Shown here: positions 39,346 through 48,951 of the stretch, in pieces
Position numbering within the stretch: the first letter of the stretch is position 1
Layout: each line of letters opens with the position of its first letter
Assembly: GCF_964063345.1 (NCBI RefSeq)
Contig: NZ_OZ061318.1
Coordinates: forward strand, 3,844,001-3,908,000
Source of the DNA: Pseudomonas lini
GTDB lineage: Bacteria; Pseudomonadota; Gammaproteobacteria; Pseudomonadales; Pseudomonadaceae
DNA: 64,000 nt
Direction of reading: 5' to 3'
The notes under the pieces: generated by a model
Told to the model about the DNA's origin: nothing
What the model saw: the letters and a program-made list of their open reading frames with translations, nothing else
Database searches by the model: none
Made by a program: the position numbers and the translations under genes

Positions 39346-39460
39346 GGGCGATGGTGTCTGGGCTGATCGCGCCTGACATTGCTCCGACGTAAATCTGTAT
39401 TTTCCCTAGAAGAACCGCACACCCTCAGGCGTGCAGGTTCTCACTGCGTGAGATTGCGTT

Positions 39461-40375
<915 letters not shown>

Positions 40376-40378
40376 GCG

Positions 40379-41662
40379 ATGTCTTCAACCACTAAAAAAA
40401 CCATTGATCTCAAAAAAAGCCTGGTTGACGCGATTCTTGCCGGTCTGGTGGCCCTGATTGTGTTCGGCCCGATTGTCGGCATAGTCCTCGACGGCTACGG
40501 CTTCAACCTGGAAGCGACCCGGGTGGCATGGATTGTCGCCATCGTCATGGCCGGCCGCTTTGCCTTGAGCCTGTTCCTGCAAACCCCCAAGGGCCTGAGA
40601 ATTCTTGAAGGCTTTGAAAGCACCGGCTCCGGGGTTCATGTACTGCCGCCTGATTACAAATCCCGCTTGCGCTGGATCATCCCGGTGATGATCGTTATCG
40701 CCGTGGTGTTTCCTTTTTTCTCCAACTCCTACCTGCTGGGTGTGGTCATCCTCGGGCTGATCTACGTGCTGCTGGGGCTTGGGCTGAACATCGTGGTCGG
40801 CCTGGCCGGGCTGCTCGACCTGGGTTACGTGGCGTTCTACGCCATCGGTGCCTATGGGCTGGCGCTCGGTTATCAATACCTGGGGCTGGGTTTCTGGACG
40901 GTGCTGCCGCTGGCGGCGATCACTGCCGGGTTGGCCGGTTGCATCCTGGGTTTTCCGGTGCTGCGCCTGCACGGTGACTACTTGGCGATCGTGACCCTGG
41001 GGTTTGGTGAAATCATCCGGTTGATCCTCAATAACTGGCTGTCCCTGACCGGCGGCCCGAACGGTATGGCGGCTCCATTGCCGACGTTCTTCGGCCTCGA
41101 GTTCGGCAAAAGAGCGAAGGAGGGGGGCGTCCCGTTCCATGAGTTCTTCGGCATCGCCTATAACCCGGACGTGAAGTACTACTTCATATACGCGGTGTTG
41201 TTCCTGGTGGTTCTGGCCGTGCTGTACATCAAGCATCGCTTGACCCGCATGCCGGTCGGTCGCGCCTGGGAAGCCTTGCGTGAAGACGAAATCGCCTGCC
41301 GCTCCATGGGCCTGAATCACGTTCTGGTGAAACTCTCGGCATTCACCATCGGTGCATCGACTGCCGGTCTGGCCGGTGTGTTCTTCGCCACCTATCAGGG
41401 TTTCGTCAACCCGACCTCGTTCACCTTCTTCGAATCGGCACTGATCCTCGCCATCGTGGTACTCGGCGGCATGGGTTCGACCATCGGCGTGGTGATTGCG
41501 GCGTTCGTGCTGACTGTAGCCCCGGAACTGCTGCGCGGCTTCGCTGAATATCGCGTGCTGCTGTTCGGCATCCTGATGGTGTTGATGATGATCTGGCGAC
41601 CGCGCGGCCTGATTCGGATCAGCCGCACCGGTGTGACCCCACGTAAAGGAGTGGCGCCATGA
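40379..41662 (+). CDS. livM: Branched-chain amino acid ABC permease LivM
   Basis: Second permease subunit (BraE/LivM type), 427 residues. It has an N-terminal extension with membrane segments before the core that starts near LGLNIVVGLAGLLDLGYVAF. GDYLAIVTLGFGEIIRL and the EAA-like REDEIACRSMGLN are diagnostic. It overlaps livG by four bases (ATGA), so their translation is coupled. Confidence 0.95.
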   Translation: MSSTTKKTIDLKKSLVDAILAGLVALIVFGPIVGIVLDGYGFNLEATRVAWIVAIVMAGRFALSLFLQTPKGLRILEGFESTGSGVHVLPPDYKSRLRWIIPVMIVIAVVFPFFSNSYLLGVVILGLIYVLLGLGLNIVVGLAGLLDLGYVAFYAIGAYGLALGYQYLGLGFWTVLPLAAITAGLAGCILGFPVLRLHGDYLAIVTLGFGEIIRLILNNWLSLTGGPNGMAAPLPTFFGLEFGKRAKEGGVPFHEFFGIAYNPDVKYYFIYAVLFLVVLAVLYIKHRLTRMPVGRAWEALREDEIACRSMGLNHVLVKLSAFTIGASTAGLAGVFFATYQGFVNPTSFTFFESALILAIVVLGGMGSTIGVVIAAFVLTVAPELLRGFAEYRVLLFGILMVLMMIWRPRGLIRISRTGVTPRKGVAP

Positions 41663-42534
41663 GCGAAGAAATCGTTCTCTCAGTCGAAAATCTGATGATG
41701 CACTTCGGCGGCATCAAGGCCCTGAGTAACGTCAGCCTGCAAGTCAAACGCAACTCGATCTTCGCATTGATCGGCCCCAACGGCGCGGGCAAGACCACTG
41801 TGTTCAACTGCCTGACCGGGTTCTATAAAGCGTCCGGCGGGCATATCGAACTCAATGCCCGTGGGGTGAAAACCGACGTCATCAAAATGCTCGGGGAACC
41901 GTTCAAGGCCATCGATTTCGTTTCGCCGAAAAGCTTCGTCAGCCGGCTCCGCTACAAGATGTTCGGTGGCACGCACCTGATCAACCGTGCCGGTCTGGCG
42001 CGGACTTTCCAGAACATTCGCCTGTTCAAGGAAATGTCGGTGCTGGAAAACCTGCTGGTGGCCCAACACATGTGGGTCAACCGCAACATGCTGGCCGGCA
42101 TCCTCAACACCAAGGGTTACCGCAAGGCCGAAAGCGATGCGCTGGACCACGCGTTCTATTGGCTGGAAGTGGTGAACCTGGTGGACTGCGCCAACCGCCT
42201 GGCCGGTGAGCTGTCTTACGGTCAGCAACGCCGTCTGGAGATCGCCCGGGCCATGTGCACCCGGCCGCAGATCATCTGCCTTGACGAACCGGCCGCCGGC
42301 CTCAACCCTCAGGAAACCGAAGCGCTGAGCGCGATGATCCGGCTGCTGCGCGACGAGCACGATCTGACCGTGGTGCTGATCGAACACGACATGGGCATGG
42401 TAATGAGTATTTCCGACCACATCGTGGTGCTGGACCACGGCGTTGTCATCGCCGAGGGCGGGCCTGAAGCGATTCGACACGATCCGAAAGTGATTGCCGC
42501 CTACCTGGGCGCCGAAGAAGAGGAAGTGGTATGA
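41659..42534 (+). CDS. livG: Branched-chain amino acid ABC ATPase LivG
   Basis: ATP-binding subunit (BraF/LivG), 291 residues. Walker A is GPNGAGKTT, the ABC signature LSYGQQRRLEIARA, Walker B IICLDEPAAGLNP, and the switch histidine lies in LIEHDMGMV. It carries the insertion after Walker A usual for LivG. It overlaps livF by four bases. Confidence 0.96.
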   Translation: MSEEIVLSVENLMMHFGGIKALSNVSLQVKRNSIFALIGPNGAGKTTVFNCLTGFYKASGGHIELNARGVKTDVIKMLGEPFKAIDFVSPKSFVSRLRYKMFGGTHLINRAGLARTFQNIRLFKEMSVLENLLVAQHMWVNRNMLAGILNTKGYRKAESDALDHAFYWLEVVNLVDCANRLAGELSYGQQRRLEIARAMCTRPQIICLDEPAAGLNPQETEALSAMIRLLRDEHDLTVVLIEHDMGMVMSISDHIVVLDHGVVIAEGGPEAIRHDPKVIAAYLGAEEEEVV

Positions 42535-43247
42535 GTGCACCCATCCTCGAACTCAAGGATCTGGACGTGTTCTACGGGCCGATTCAGGCCCTGAAGAAAG
42601 TCTCGTTGCACATCAATGAAGGTGAAACCGTCAGCCTGATTGGCTCCAACGGTGCCGGCAAATCGACCCTGCTGATGTCGATCTTCGGCCAGCCGCGGGC
42701 CGCTGACGGGCAAATCATCTATCAGGGTGTGGATATCACGCACAAGTCGTCCCACTACATTGCGTCCAACGGTATCGCTCAATCGCCGGAAGGCCGGCGG
42801 GTATTCCCTGACATGACCGTCGAGGAAAACTTGCTGATGGGTACGATTCCAATCGGTGACAAGTACGCCAAGGAAGACATGCAGCGCATGTTCGAGTTGT
42901 TTCCACGGCTCGAAGAGCGGCGTACCCAGCGCGCCATGACCATGTCCGGCGGCGAACAGCAAATGCTCGCCATCGCCCGGGCGCTCATGAGCCGGCCGAA
43001 GCTGTTGCTGCTCGATGAGCCGAGCCTGGGGCTGGCGCCGATTGTGGTGAAACAGATCTTCGCGACCCTGCGGGAACTGGCCAGCACCGGCATGACCATC
43101 TTTCTGGTGGAGCAGAACGCCAACCACGCCCTCAAGTTGTCGGACCGGGCGTACGTGATGGTCAACGGCGAGATCCGCCTCAGCGGCACCGGCAAGGAGT
43201 TGCTGGTGAACGATGAGGTGCGCAACGCCTACCTCGGCGGCCACTGA
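42531..43247 (+). CDS. livF: Branched-chain amino acid ABC ATPase LivF
   Basis: Second ATP-binding subunit (BraG/LivF), 238 residues. Walker A GSNGAGKST, signature MSGGEQQMLAIARA, Walker B LLLLDEPSLGLAP and FLVEQNANHAL are present. It is the last gene of the operon; a terminator follows about 20 bases after the stop. Confidence 0.96.
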   Translation: MSAPILELKDLDVFYGPIQALKKVSLHINEGETVSLIGSNGAGKSTLLMSIFGQPRAADGQIIYQGVDITHKSSHYIASNGIAQSPEGRRVFPDMTVEENLLMGTIPIGDKYAKEDMQRMFELFPRLEERRTQRAMTMSGGEQQMLAIARALMSRPKLLLLDEPSLGLAPIVVKQIFATLRELASTGMTIFLVEQNANHALKLSDRAYVMVNGEIRLSGTGKELLVNDEVRNAYLGGH

Positions 43248-43265
43248 GTTCGCCGTTGCAACAAA

Positions 43266-43300
43266 CAAGCCCCGACGAGCAATCGCCGGGGCTTTTTTCT
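43266..43300 (+). terminator. Terminator after livF
   Basis: Stem AAGCCCCG / CGGGGCTT with loop ACGAGCAATCGC... partly paired, followed by TTTTTTCT. Confidence 0.88.
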
Positions 43301-43320
43301 ATCTATCAAACACCACTAAC

Positions 43321-43415
43321 CCTGTGGGAGCGGGCTTGCTCGCGAAGGCGGTGGGCCAGGCAACATTGATGTCGACTGACACTCCCTCTTCGCGAGCAAG
43401 CCCGCTCCCACAGGG
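43321..43415. repeat. REPIN after livF
   Basis: CTGTGGGAGCGGGCTTGCTCG and CGCGAGCAAGCCCGCTCCCAC inverted, spacer with CAACATTGATGTCGACTG. Confidence 0.9.
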
Positions 43416-43531
43416 ACCGCGGGCAAATTGTGGAAAACAATATTCATGACCTCTCAAAGCGCGACATAAAACCGCTGCAAATTGCTGTTTTATCACGGTT
43501 TTGACTTGTCCCCGTTTGCTGTGGAGCTGGC

Positions 43532-44010
43532 TGTGAATAACGTGGGAGTAGCTGGCTGAAAGCCTTTGAATCCGTGGCTTACAGAGATATGGTTGTTTTT
43601 TGATCAGGTGTTTTTGCTGGACCTCGAGCTGCCTTTGTCAACCTTTTTGTTAGGGGCAAACCTGGTATGAATCGAGGTGCACAAGCCTGTGGATAAGTCT
43701 GTGGTTAAACTCTGGAAAGAGTCGGCTGAGGGCCGTAGTTACTGGCTTGGAGCCATCGTCGGTTTGACCGCCCGGTCGTGCAAATTGCCCGGGGTTACAC
43801 AGCAGGTACCCGAGGGTCAAGCAAAAAACTTTCTAATCTGCCCGCAAAGCCTTGTGGGCAGCGGCTTGCAGCTTTTGCACTTGCCCCCGGAAACTGTGGA
43901 CCGGCCTGTGGATAAGGTGCGCGTACATGGCTGCAAGCCCCAGCGCATATGGCGTTGCCGGTGTTGATTGTTTTTTGTACGGTTTTTGCGATGGTTGCCG
44001 CTGTGGACAA
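43532..44010 (-). other. Cluster of DnaA-box-like 9-mers in a non-coding region
   Basis: The gap 43416-44078 has no convincing gene. It contains five DnaA-box-like sequences, all in one orientation: TTATTCACA (43532-43540), TTATCCACA (43688-43696), TTAACCACA (43700-43708), TTATCCACA (43907-43915) and TTGTCCACA (44002-44010), written on the minus strand. Three of them fit TTATNCACA exactly. No dnaA, dnaN or gidA gene is near, so this is not the normal chromosomal origin. It could titrate DnaA or be a regulatory region of the SDR gene. Confidence 0.5.
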
Positions 44011-44078
44011 GGCCGGGCATGCTGGCAATTGATTTTCTATTCCAAGGGCTGTCGATCAGCCGAAGCAAGGAGAACACG

Positions 44079-44846
44079 ATGTCCAACACCCTGTTTATTA
44101 CCGGCGCGACTTCCGGTTTTGGTGAAGCCTGTGCCCGTCGTTTTGCCGAAGCCGGCTGGAAACTGGTGCTGACAGGTCGTCGTGAAGAGCGCCTCAACGC
44201 CCTGTGCGCCGAGTTGTCGAAGCAGACCGAGGTCCATGGGCTGGTGCTCGACGTCCGCGATCGCAAGGCCATGGAGGAGGCGATTGCCAGCCTGCCGCCG
44301 TCCTTCGCCAAGCTGCGCGGGCTGATCAACAACGCCGGCCTGGCCTTGGGCGTGGACCCGGCCCCCAAGTGCGATCTTGATGATTGGGACACCATGGTCG
44401 ATACCAACATCAAAGGCCTGATGTACAGCACTCGCCTGTTGTTACCGCGTTTGATCGCCCACGGTCGTGGCGCCGGCATCGTCAACCTCGGTTCCATCGC
44501 CGGCAACTACCCGTACCCGGGCAGCCACGTGTATGGCGCGAGCAAAGCGTTCGTCAAACAGTTCTCCCTGAACCTGCGTTGCGATCTGCAAGGTACGGGC
44601 GTGCGGGTCAGCAACATCGAACCGGGCCTGTGCGAGAGCGAATTCTCGCTGGTGCGTTTCGCCGGTGACCAGGAGCGTTACAACGCCACTTACGCCGGCG
44701 CCGAGCCGATCCAGCCGCAAGACATCGCCGAGACCATTTTCTGGGTGCTCAACGCACCGGCCCACATCAACATCAACAGCCTCGAGCTGATGCCGGTGAG
44801 CCAGACCTGGAGCGGGTTTGCCATTGAGCGTAATGCCAAAGCTTAA
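44079..44846 (+). CDS. Short-chain dehydrogenase/reductase (YdfG-like)
   Basis: Classical SDR of 255 residues with the cofactor motif TGATSGFGEACAR near the N-terminus, NNAGLA, and the catalytic YGASK with the upstream serine (NLGSIAG). The Arg in LTGRREERL suggests NADP preference. It resembles the YdfG/serine dehydrogenase group that oxidises 3-hydroxy acids such as L-allo-threonine. AAGGAG precedes the ATG at 44079, which is chosen over an upstream start. It is preceded by the DnaA-box-like cluster. Confidence 0.9.
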   Translation: MSNTLFITGATSGFGEACARRFAEAGWKLVLTGRREERLNALCAELSKQTEVHGLVLDVRDRKAMEEAIASLPPSFAKLRGLINNAGLALGVDPAPKCDLDDWDTMVDTNIKGLMYSTRLLLPRLIAHGRGAGIVNLGSIAGNYPYPGSHVYGASKAFVKQFSLNLRCDLQGTGVRVSNIEPGLCESEFSLVRFAGDQERYNATYAGAEPIQPQDIAETIFWVLNAPAHININSLELMPVSQTWSGFAIERNAKA

Positions 44847-44860
44847 GACTGCGTAACGGC

Positions 44861-44954
44861 CATCGCGGGCAAGCCACGCTCCCACAGGGTTTGTGTTGAA
44901 TCGCCATTTCGCGAACGACACAAACCCTGTGGGAGCGTGGCTTGCCCGCGATGG
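44861..44954. repeat. REPIN with CACAAA spacer
   Basis: ATCGCGGGCAAGCCACGCTCC and GGGAGCGTGGCTTGCCCGCG inverted; spacer carries GGTTTGTGTTG and ACGACACAAACC, which can pair with each other. Confidence 0.92.
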
Positions 44955-44965
44955 CTATCTCTCAG

Positions 44966-46093
44966 TCAGCGAAGATATTCGGCCAACCCGCGATAACAGG
45001 TCGCCAAGTGATAAGGCGTGGTCGAAGGCATGTCCTTGCGGCTCACTTCGCCCTGCACATCGCGACACTCATACCAGCCGCCCGCATGCAAAAAGCGCTG
45101 TTGCAGCGCCAGCAATTGACGCTGCACAGAGGCTTCGCTGCCCGGACGCAAAGTCAGGGCACGCAGGTATTCGGCTTGGGCCCAGATGCGTTGGGTCGCG
45201 TCGCGAGGTTCATCGTCCAGTTCCAGCATCGCTCGCACCGCACCAGTCTGCTGATCCACGCCCAGTTGCTCGGTGAACGCAAACGCGCGGTCCAGCGAGG
45301 CGTGCAGTTTCGAGCCGCGCAGCAACGGTGAGGATTCCAGCAGGAAATACCATTCGAACTGATGGCCCGGTTCGAACCAGTTATCCACAGCGCCCAGCGG
45401 CTTTTCCATCAATACCGCGTGTTGCGGGTCGATGAAGCGCTTCTGCATGGCTGTGCATAACTCGACAAGCGCGCTCTGCACAGCGGCGTCCTCGCGCACC
45501 GAAAGGATGGCGAGGAAGGCTTCGGCCAAATGCATCAATGGATTCTGCAGCGGCCCGGAGTTGAGCGAGGACCAATCACGCTCCAGGCTGGCTTCGTACA
45601 GGCCGTCGCCTGTGGCGAAGCGCTGCGCCAACACTTCCAGCGTGGCGTTGAGCACCGACGCCACCAGCGGTTCGCGAACCTTGTCCCAGTAATGGGCGCA
45701 GGCGAACAGGATGAAGGCGTGGGTGTAGAGGTCTTTGCGTTGATCCAGCGGCGCACCTTGCGGGTCGATGCTGTAGAACCAGCCGCCATGCTCGGCATCG
45801 TGGAAATGCTGTTGCAAGGAACGGAACAGCGCCGCCGCCCGTTCTTCGGCCTGAGGCACTTGGCCGATCAGGCTGGAAAACAGATACAGCTGCCGCGCGC
45901 AAGCCATGGCCCGGTAGCGCTGTGGTGGCAGCGGCTGATGCTCGGCGTCCAGCGCTTCATACGGCAATGCCATGTCGGCATTCCAGCCGGGGCCTTGCCA
46001 GAGCGGCACGATCACGTCCTGGAAGTGCTGTTGCACCGAGGCGAACAGGGCGGTCAATTCAGGCTGGGAAGCAGAGCGGGAAACAGAGGGCAT
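44966..46093 (-). CDS. AGE family epimerase/isomerase
   Basis: A 375-residue (alpha/alpha)6-barrel protein of the N-acylglucosamine 2-epimerase family, which interconverts sugars such as mannose/fructose or epimerises N-acylated hexosamines. Family landmarks are RKDLYTHAFILFACAHYW, MHLAEAFLAIL, EPGHQFEWYFLLE and RIWAQAEYLRAL with conserved histidines. The substrate cannot be read from sequence; mannose isomerase (YihS-like) is the best guess. It stands alone between REPINs. Confidence 0.85.
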   Translation of the reverse strand: MPSVSRSASQPELTALFASVQQHFQDVIVPLWQGPGWNADMALPYEALDAEHQPLPPQRYRAMACARQLYLFSSLIGQVPQAEERAAALFRSLQQHFHDAEHGGWFYSIDPQGAPLDQRKDLYTHAFILFACAHYWDKVREPLVASVLNATLEVLAQRFATGDGLYEASLERDWSSLNSGPLQNPLMHLAEAFLAILSVREDAAVQSALVELCTAMQKRFIDPQHAVLMEKPLGAVDNWFEPGHQFEWYFLLESSPLLRGSKLHASLDRAFAFTEQLGVDQQTGAVRAMLELDDEPRDATQRIWAQAEYLRALTLRPGSEASVQRQLLALQQRFLHAGGWYECRDVQGEVSRKDMPSTTPYHLATCYRGLAEYLR

Positions 46094-46178
46094 TGGCTGG
46101 CGTCGTCACGGCAGGGGCGATTGCGCGACATGGTAGCAGAGAGGCAGGCTTGAGAGAGGCGGTGTCTGATCGGACGCT

Positions 46179-46272
46179 ATCGCGGGCAAGCCCGCTCCCA
46201 CAGGGATCATCGGTATTCACACGATCTGTGTTGGCGACGAATATCCTGTGGGAGCGAGGCTTGCCCGCGAAG
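46179..46272. repeat. REPIN with CACA spacer
   Basis: ATCGCGGGCAAGCCCGCTCCC and GGGAGCGAGGCTTGCCCGCG inverted, spacer with TTCACACGATCTGTGTTGG. Confidence 0.9.
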
Positions 46273-46295
46273 AGGCCAGTTCAGGCGCTAGAGAA

Positions 46296-46868
46296 TCAAC
46301 CCGCCAGCAACCACACCCCAGTCGCCGCCGAAGCCGCACCCGCTAACCGAATCAACGGCGCTGCCGCTTGAGGCAGCACTCGAACCACCGCATAACCCGC
46401 TGCATGCAACGCAGCCGTCGCCACCACAAACCCCGCCGCATACGCCCAAGGGCTCGATATCTCCGGCAACTCCAGTCCATGCGCCACGCCATGAAACAGC
46501 GCAAACAATGCCGTCGCACCCACCGCCAGGCTCAACGGCGGACGCACCGCCAAAGCCACCGCCAGGCCCAATGCCAATACCGATGCCGCAATCCCGCTTT
46601 CCAGCGCCGGCAGGTTCAGCCCTTCAAAACCCAGCAGGCCGCCGATCAGCATAGTGCCCACGAACGTGCAGGGCAGCGCCCAGCGCGCGGCACCTTTCTG
46701 TTGTGCGGCCCACAACCCCACGGCAACCATTGCCAACAAATGATCGAGTCCGCCGATCGGGTGGCTGATGCCGGCCATCAAACCATTGTCGCCGTGGCCC
46801 GGGTGAGCGAACGCGATGGCCGGGGTCAGCAGCAGGGCCATGGCGCCCAGAATGCGTTTCAGTGTCAT
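46296..46868 (-). CDS. ureJ: HupE/UreJ family nickel-related membrane protein
   Basis: A 190-residue membrane protein with about six segments and an N-terminal signal-like segment. The signature HPGHGDNGLMAGISHPIGG, continuing into LDHLLAM, marks the HupE/UreJ family, secondary permeases linked to nickel (or cobalt) uptake. It is the last gene in the minus-strand ureE-ureF-ureG-ureJ cluster, 28 bases after ureG, which fits nickel supply for urease. Confidence 0.9.
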   Translation of the reverse strand: MTLKRILGAMALLLTPAIAFAHPGHGDNGLMAGISHPIGGLDHLLAMVAVGLWAAQQKGAARWALPCTFVGTMLIGGLLGFEGLNLPALESGIAASVLALGLAVALAVRPPLSLAVGATALFALFHGVAHGLELPEISSPWAYAAGFVVATAALHAAGYAVVRVLPQAAAPLIRLAGAASAATGVWLLAG

Positions 46869-46896
46869 GGATAAGCTTCCTTGTTGATAAGTGTGA

Positions 46897-47511
46897 TCAG
46901 GCCGCAGTCAGCAAGCCTTGGCGTTCGATGAAGGCGATGATTGCTTCCAGGCCCTGGCCGGTTTTCTGATTGCTGAAGACGAATGGCTTGCCGTTGCGCA
47001 TGCGTTGAGTGTCGCTGTCCATCATCTCTAGCGAGGCACCCACCAGCGGCGCGAGGTCGATCTTGTTGATCACCAGCAGATCGGATTTGCAGATGCCGGG
47101 ACCGCCCTTGCGCGGCAGTTTGTCGCCGGCCGAAACGTCGATCACGTAGATAGTCAGGTCGGACAGTTCCGGGCTGAAGGTCGCTGAGAGATTGTCGCCA
47201 CCGGACTCCACCAGGATCAGGTCCAGCCCCGGGAAGCGTCGGTTCAGTTGATCCACGGCTTCGAGGTTGATCGAGGCGTCTTCGCGGATCGCCGTGTGCG
47301 GGCAGCCGCCGGTTTCCACGCCGATGATTCGCTCGGGCGCCAAGGCTTCGTTGCGCACCAGGAAGTCGGCATCTTCGCGGGTGTAGATGTCGTTGGTCAC
47401 GACGGCGAGGTTGTAGCGGTCACGCAAGGCCAGGCACAGGGCCAGGGTCAGGGCGGTTTTGCCGGAACCGACCGGGCCGCCGATGCCGACGCGCAGAGGT
47501 TGTGCGTTCAT
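46897..47511 (-). CDS. ureG: Urease accessory GTPase UreG
   Basis: SIMIBI-class GTPase that drives nickel insertion into urease with UreF and UreD. The 204-residue protein has P-loop GPVGSGKT at residues 12-19, the metal-binding CPH motif in [13 protein letters not shown], and [10 protein letters not shown] for guanine binding. The start at 47511 ([12 protein letters not shown]) is chosen over a start four codons earlier. It lies 23 bases after ureF. Confidence 0.96.
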   Translation of the reverse strand: MNAQPLRVGIGGPVGSGKTALTLALCLALRDRYNLAVVTNDIYTREDADFLVRNEALAPERIIGVETGGCPHTAIREDASINLEAVDQLNRRFPGLDLILVESGGDNLSATFSPELSDLTIYVIDVSAGDKLPRKGGPGICKSDLLVINKIDLAPLVGASLEMMDSDTQRMRNGKPFVFSNQKTGQGLEAIIAFIERQGLLTAA

Positions 47512-47534
47512 GTGATTCTCCAAAGTAAAAGGCC

Positions 47535-48209
47535 CTAGGAACGGAACAGTCGGCTGTACTGGCGCTCATGGGCCATGCACGCCAGGGACAGGCCGAAAGC
47601 GGCGCTGCCAGTGTGTTCGGGGTTGATTCGGGTGGCGTCTTGCTGGGCCTGTTGCAGCAGCGGCAGCAGTTCACTGGTCAGGCGTTGGGCGGCTTGCTGG
47701 CCCAGGGGCAGGGTTTTCATCAACACCGCCAATTGGTTTTCCAGCCAGCTCCAGAGCCAGGCGGCCAGCGCATCTTGCGGGCTGATCTGCCAGGCGCGGG
47801 CCGCCAGCGCCCAGCCAAGGGCCAGGTGTGGTTCAGGGCATTGGTCGAGAAAGGCCCGGGCAGGTGCATCCAGTTCCGGTAAACCGTTGAGCAGTTGCTT
47901 CAACGAATAACCCATCTGCCGACTTTCCTGATGTAGCTCACGGGTTTCCCGGCTGGCGCGATGCTCTTCACAGCGTTGCAGCAATTCGGCCCAGTTTTCT
48001 TCAGCCGCAGCGGTGCAATGGGCGAGCAGTAGCGGCGCTTCGAAACGCGCGAGATTGAGCCGCAACTGATCGCTGATCCAGCGCCGCGCGCTATCGGGAT
48101 CGTTCACGCGGCCGTTATCCACAGCCATCTCCAAACCTTGGGAGTAGCTGTAGCCGCCAATCGGCAGCTGCGGGCTGGCCAGACGCAGCAGCGCCCAGGC
48201 TGGGTTCAT
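47535..48209 (-). CDS. ureF: Urease accessory protein UreF
   Basis: UreF, 224 residues, is an all-helical activator of UreG in the urease maturation complex. [21 protein letters not shown] is the family N-terminus. The start overlaps the ureE stop by four bases, so the two are translationally coupled. Confidence 0.95.
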   Translation of the reverse strand: MNPAWALLRLASPQLPIGGYSYSQGLEMAVDNGRVNDPDSARRWISDQLRLNLARFEAPLLLAHCTAAAEENWAELLQRCEEHRASRETRELHQESRQMGYSLKQLLNGLPELDAPARAFLDQCPEPHLALGWALAARAWQISPQDALAAWLWSWLENQLAVLMKTLPLGQQAAQRLTSELLPLLQQAQQDATRINPEHTGSAAFGLSLACMAHERQYSRLFRS

Positions 48210-48706
48210 AAGCGCACGCCGAACTGGTGCAGTTTCGGCGGGTAGTTGAAATCCTCATCGCCATGGCGCGAATGGTGATGACCGCCGCCGTAAGCACCGT
48301 GTTCTGGCTGGAATGGCGCTTCGATGTTCTCGGCATTGGCGCCCAGTTGTTCGAGCATGGCCTTGAGCACGTAATCGTCGAGCAGGCGCAACCAGCCATC
48401 GCCGACTTGCAGGGCCACATGGCGGTTGCCCAGATGATAGGCAGCGCGGGTTAGTTCGAAGGCGTTGGCGCAGGTAACGTGCAGCAATTGTTCGGGGCGA
48501 GCGCAGACGCGAACGACGCGCCCGTCTTCGGCTTGCAGGCATTCGCCGTCATACAGCGGCGGCTGACCGCGCTCCAAAAACAACCCGACGTCTTCACCCT
48601 CGGCACTGAAACAGCGCAAGCGGCTTTTGCTCCGGGCTTCGAAGGTCAGGTGCAACTCGGCGACCCAGACGGGTTGAGAGTCGATTCTGCGATGAATCAC
48701 CAGCAT
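48206..48706 (-). CDS. ureE: Urease accessory nickel chaperone UreE
   Basis: UreE, 166 residues, is the nickel-donating metallochaperone. It has the peptide-binding N-terminal half (LTFEARSKSRLRCFSAEGED), the conserved YHLGNRHVALQV histidine motif, and a short His-containing tail (GGGHHHSRHGDED), much less His-rich than in Klebsiella. GGAAG precedes the ATG at 48706. The structural genes ureABC and ureD are not in the window, consistent with the split urease loci of Pseudomonas. Confidence 0.95.
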   Translation of the reverse strand: MLVIHRRIDSQPVWVAELHLTFEARSKSRLRCFSAEGEDVGLFLERGQPPLYDGECLQAEDGRVVRVCARPEQLLHVTCANAFELTRAAYHLGNRHVALQVGDGWLRLLDDYVLKAMLEQLGANAENIEAPFQPEHGAYGGGHHHSRHGDEDFNYPPKLHQFGVRL

Positions 48707-48851
48707 CGGAAGGCTTCCAGCAATGGGCAATGCTCAGGGATAGAGCAAGGGGCTTGCCAATCGGGGGAGGCGTAGGAAATGCCTGTCGGAGCGTAGGGGA
48801 TGGTTCAGAATTTTGGATCATGTTGGTGCGCGTGGTGTTTTCGCGCACCAA

Positions 48852-48943
48852 TGTGGGAGCGAGCCTGCTCGCGATGGCGGAGTATCAGTCACATCAAGTG
48901 TTGACTGTGGCGACGCTATCGCGAGCAGGCTCGCTCCCACAGG
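48852..48943. repeat. REPIN
   Basis: GTGGGAGCGAGCCTGCTCGCGAT and ATCGCGAGCAGGCTCGCTCCC inverted, spacer with CAGTCACATCAAGTGTTGACTG. Confidence 0.92.
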
Positions 48944-48951
48944 AGGTGTAT

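Noticed and set aside
43677..43967. 96-codon GTG-start frame in the DnaA-box-like region
   Set aside because: No ribosome site, odd composition, and it simply reads through the repeated CTGTGGATAAG-type sequences.
43416..44078. Possible replication origin
   Set aside because: No dnaA, dnaN, recF, gyrB, gidA or rnpA nearby and no obvious AT-rich unwinding element, so a chromosomal origin is unlikely despite the DnaA-like boxes.
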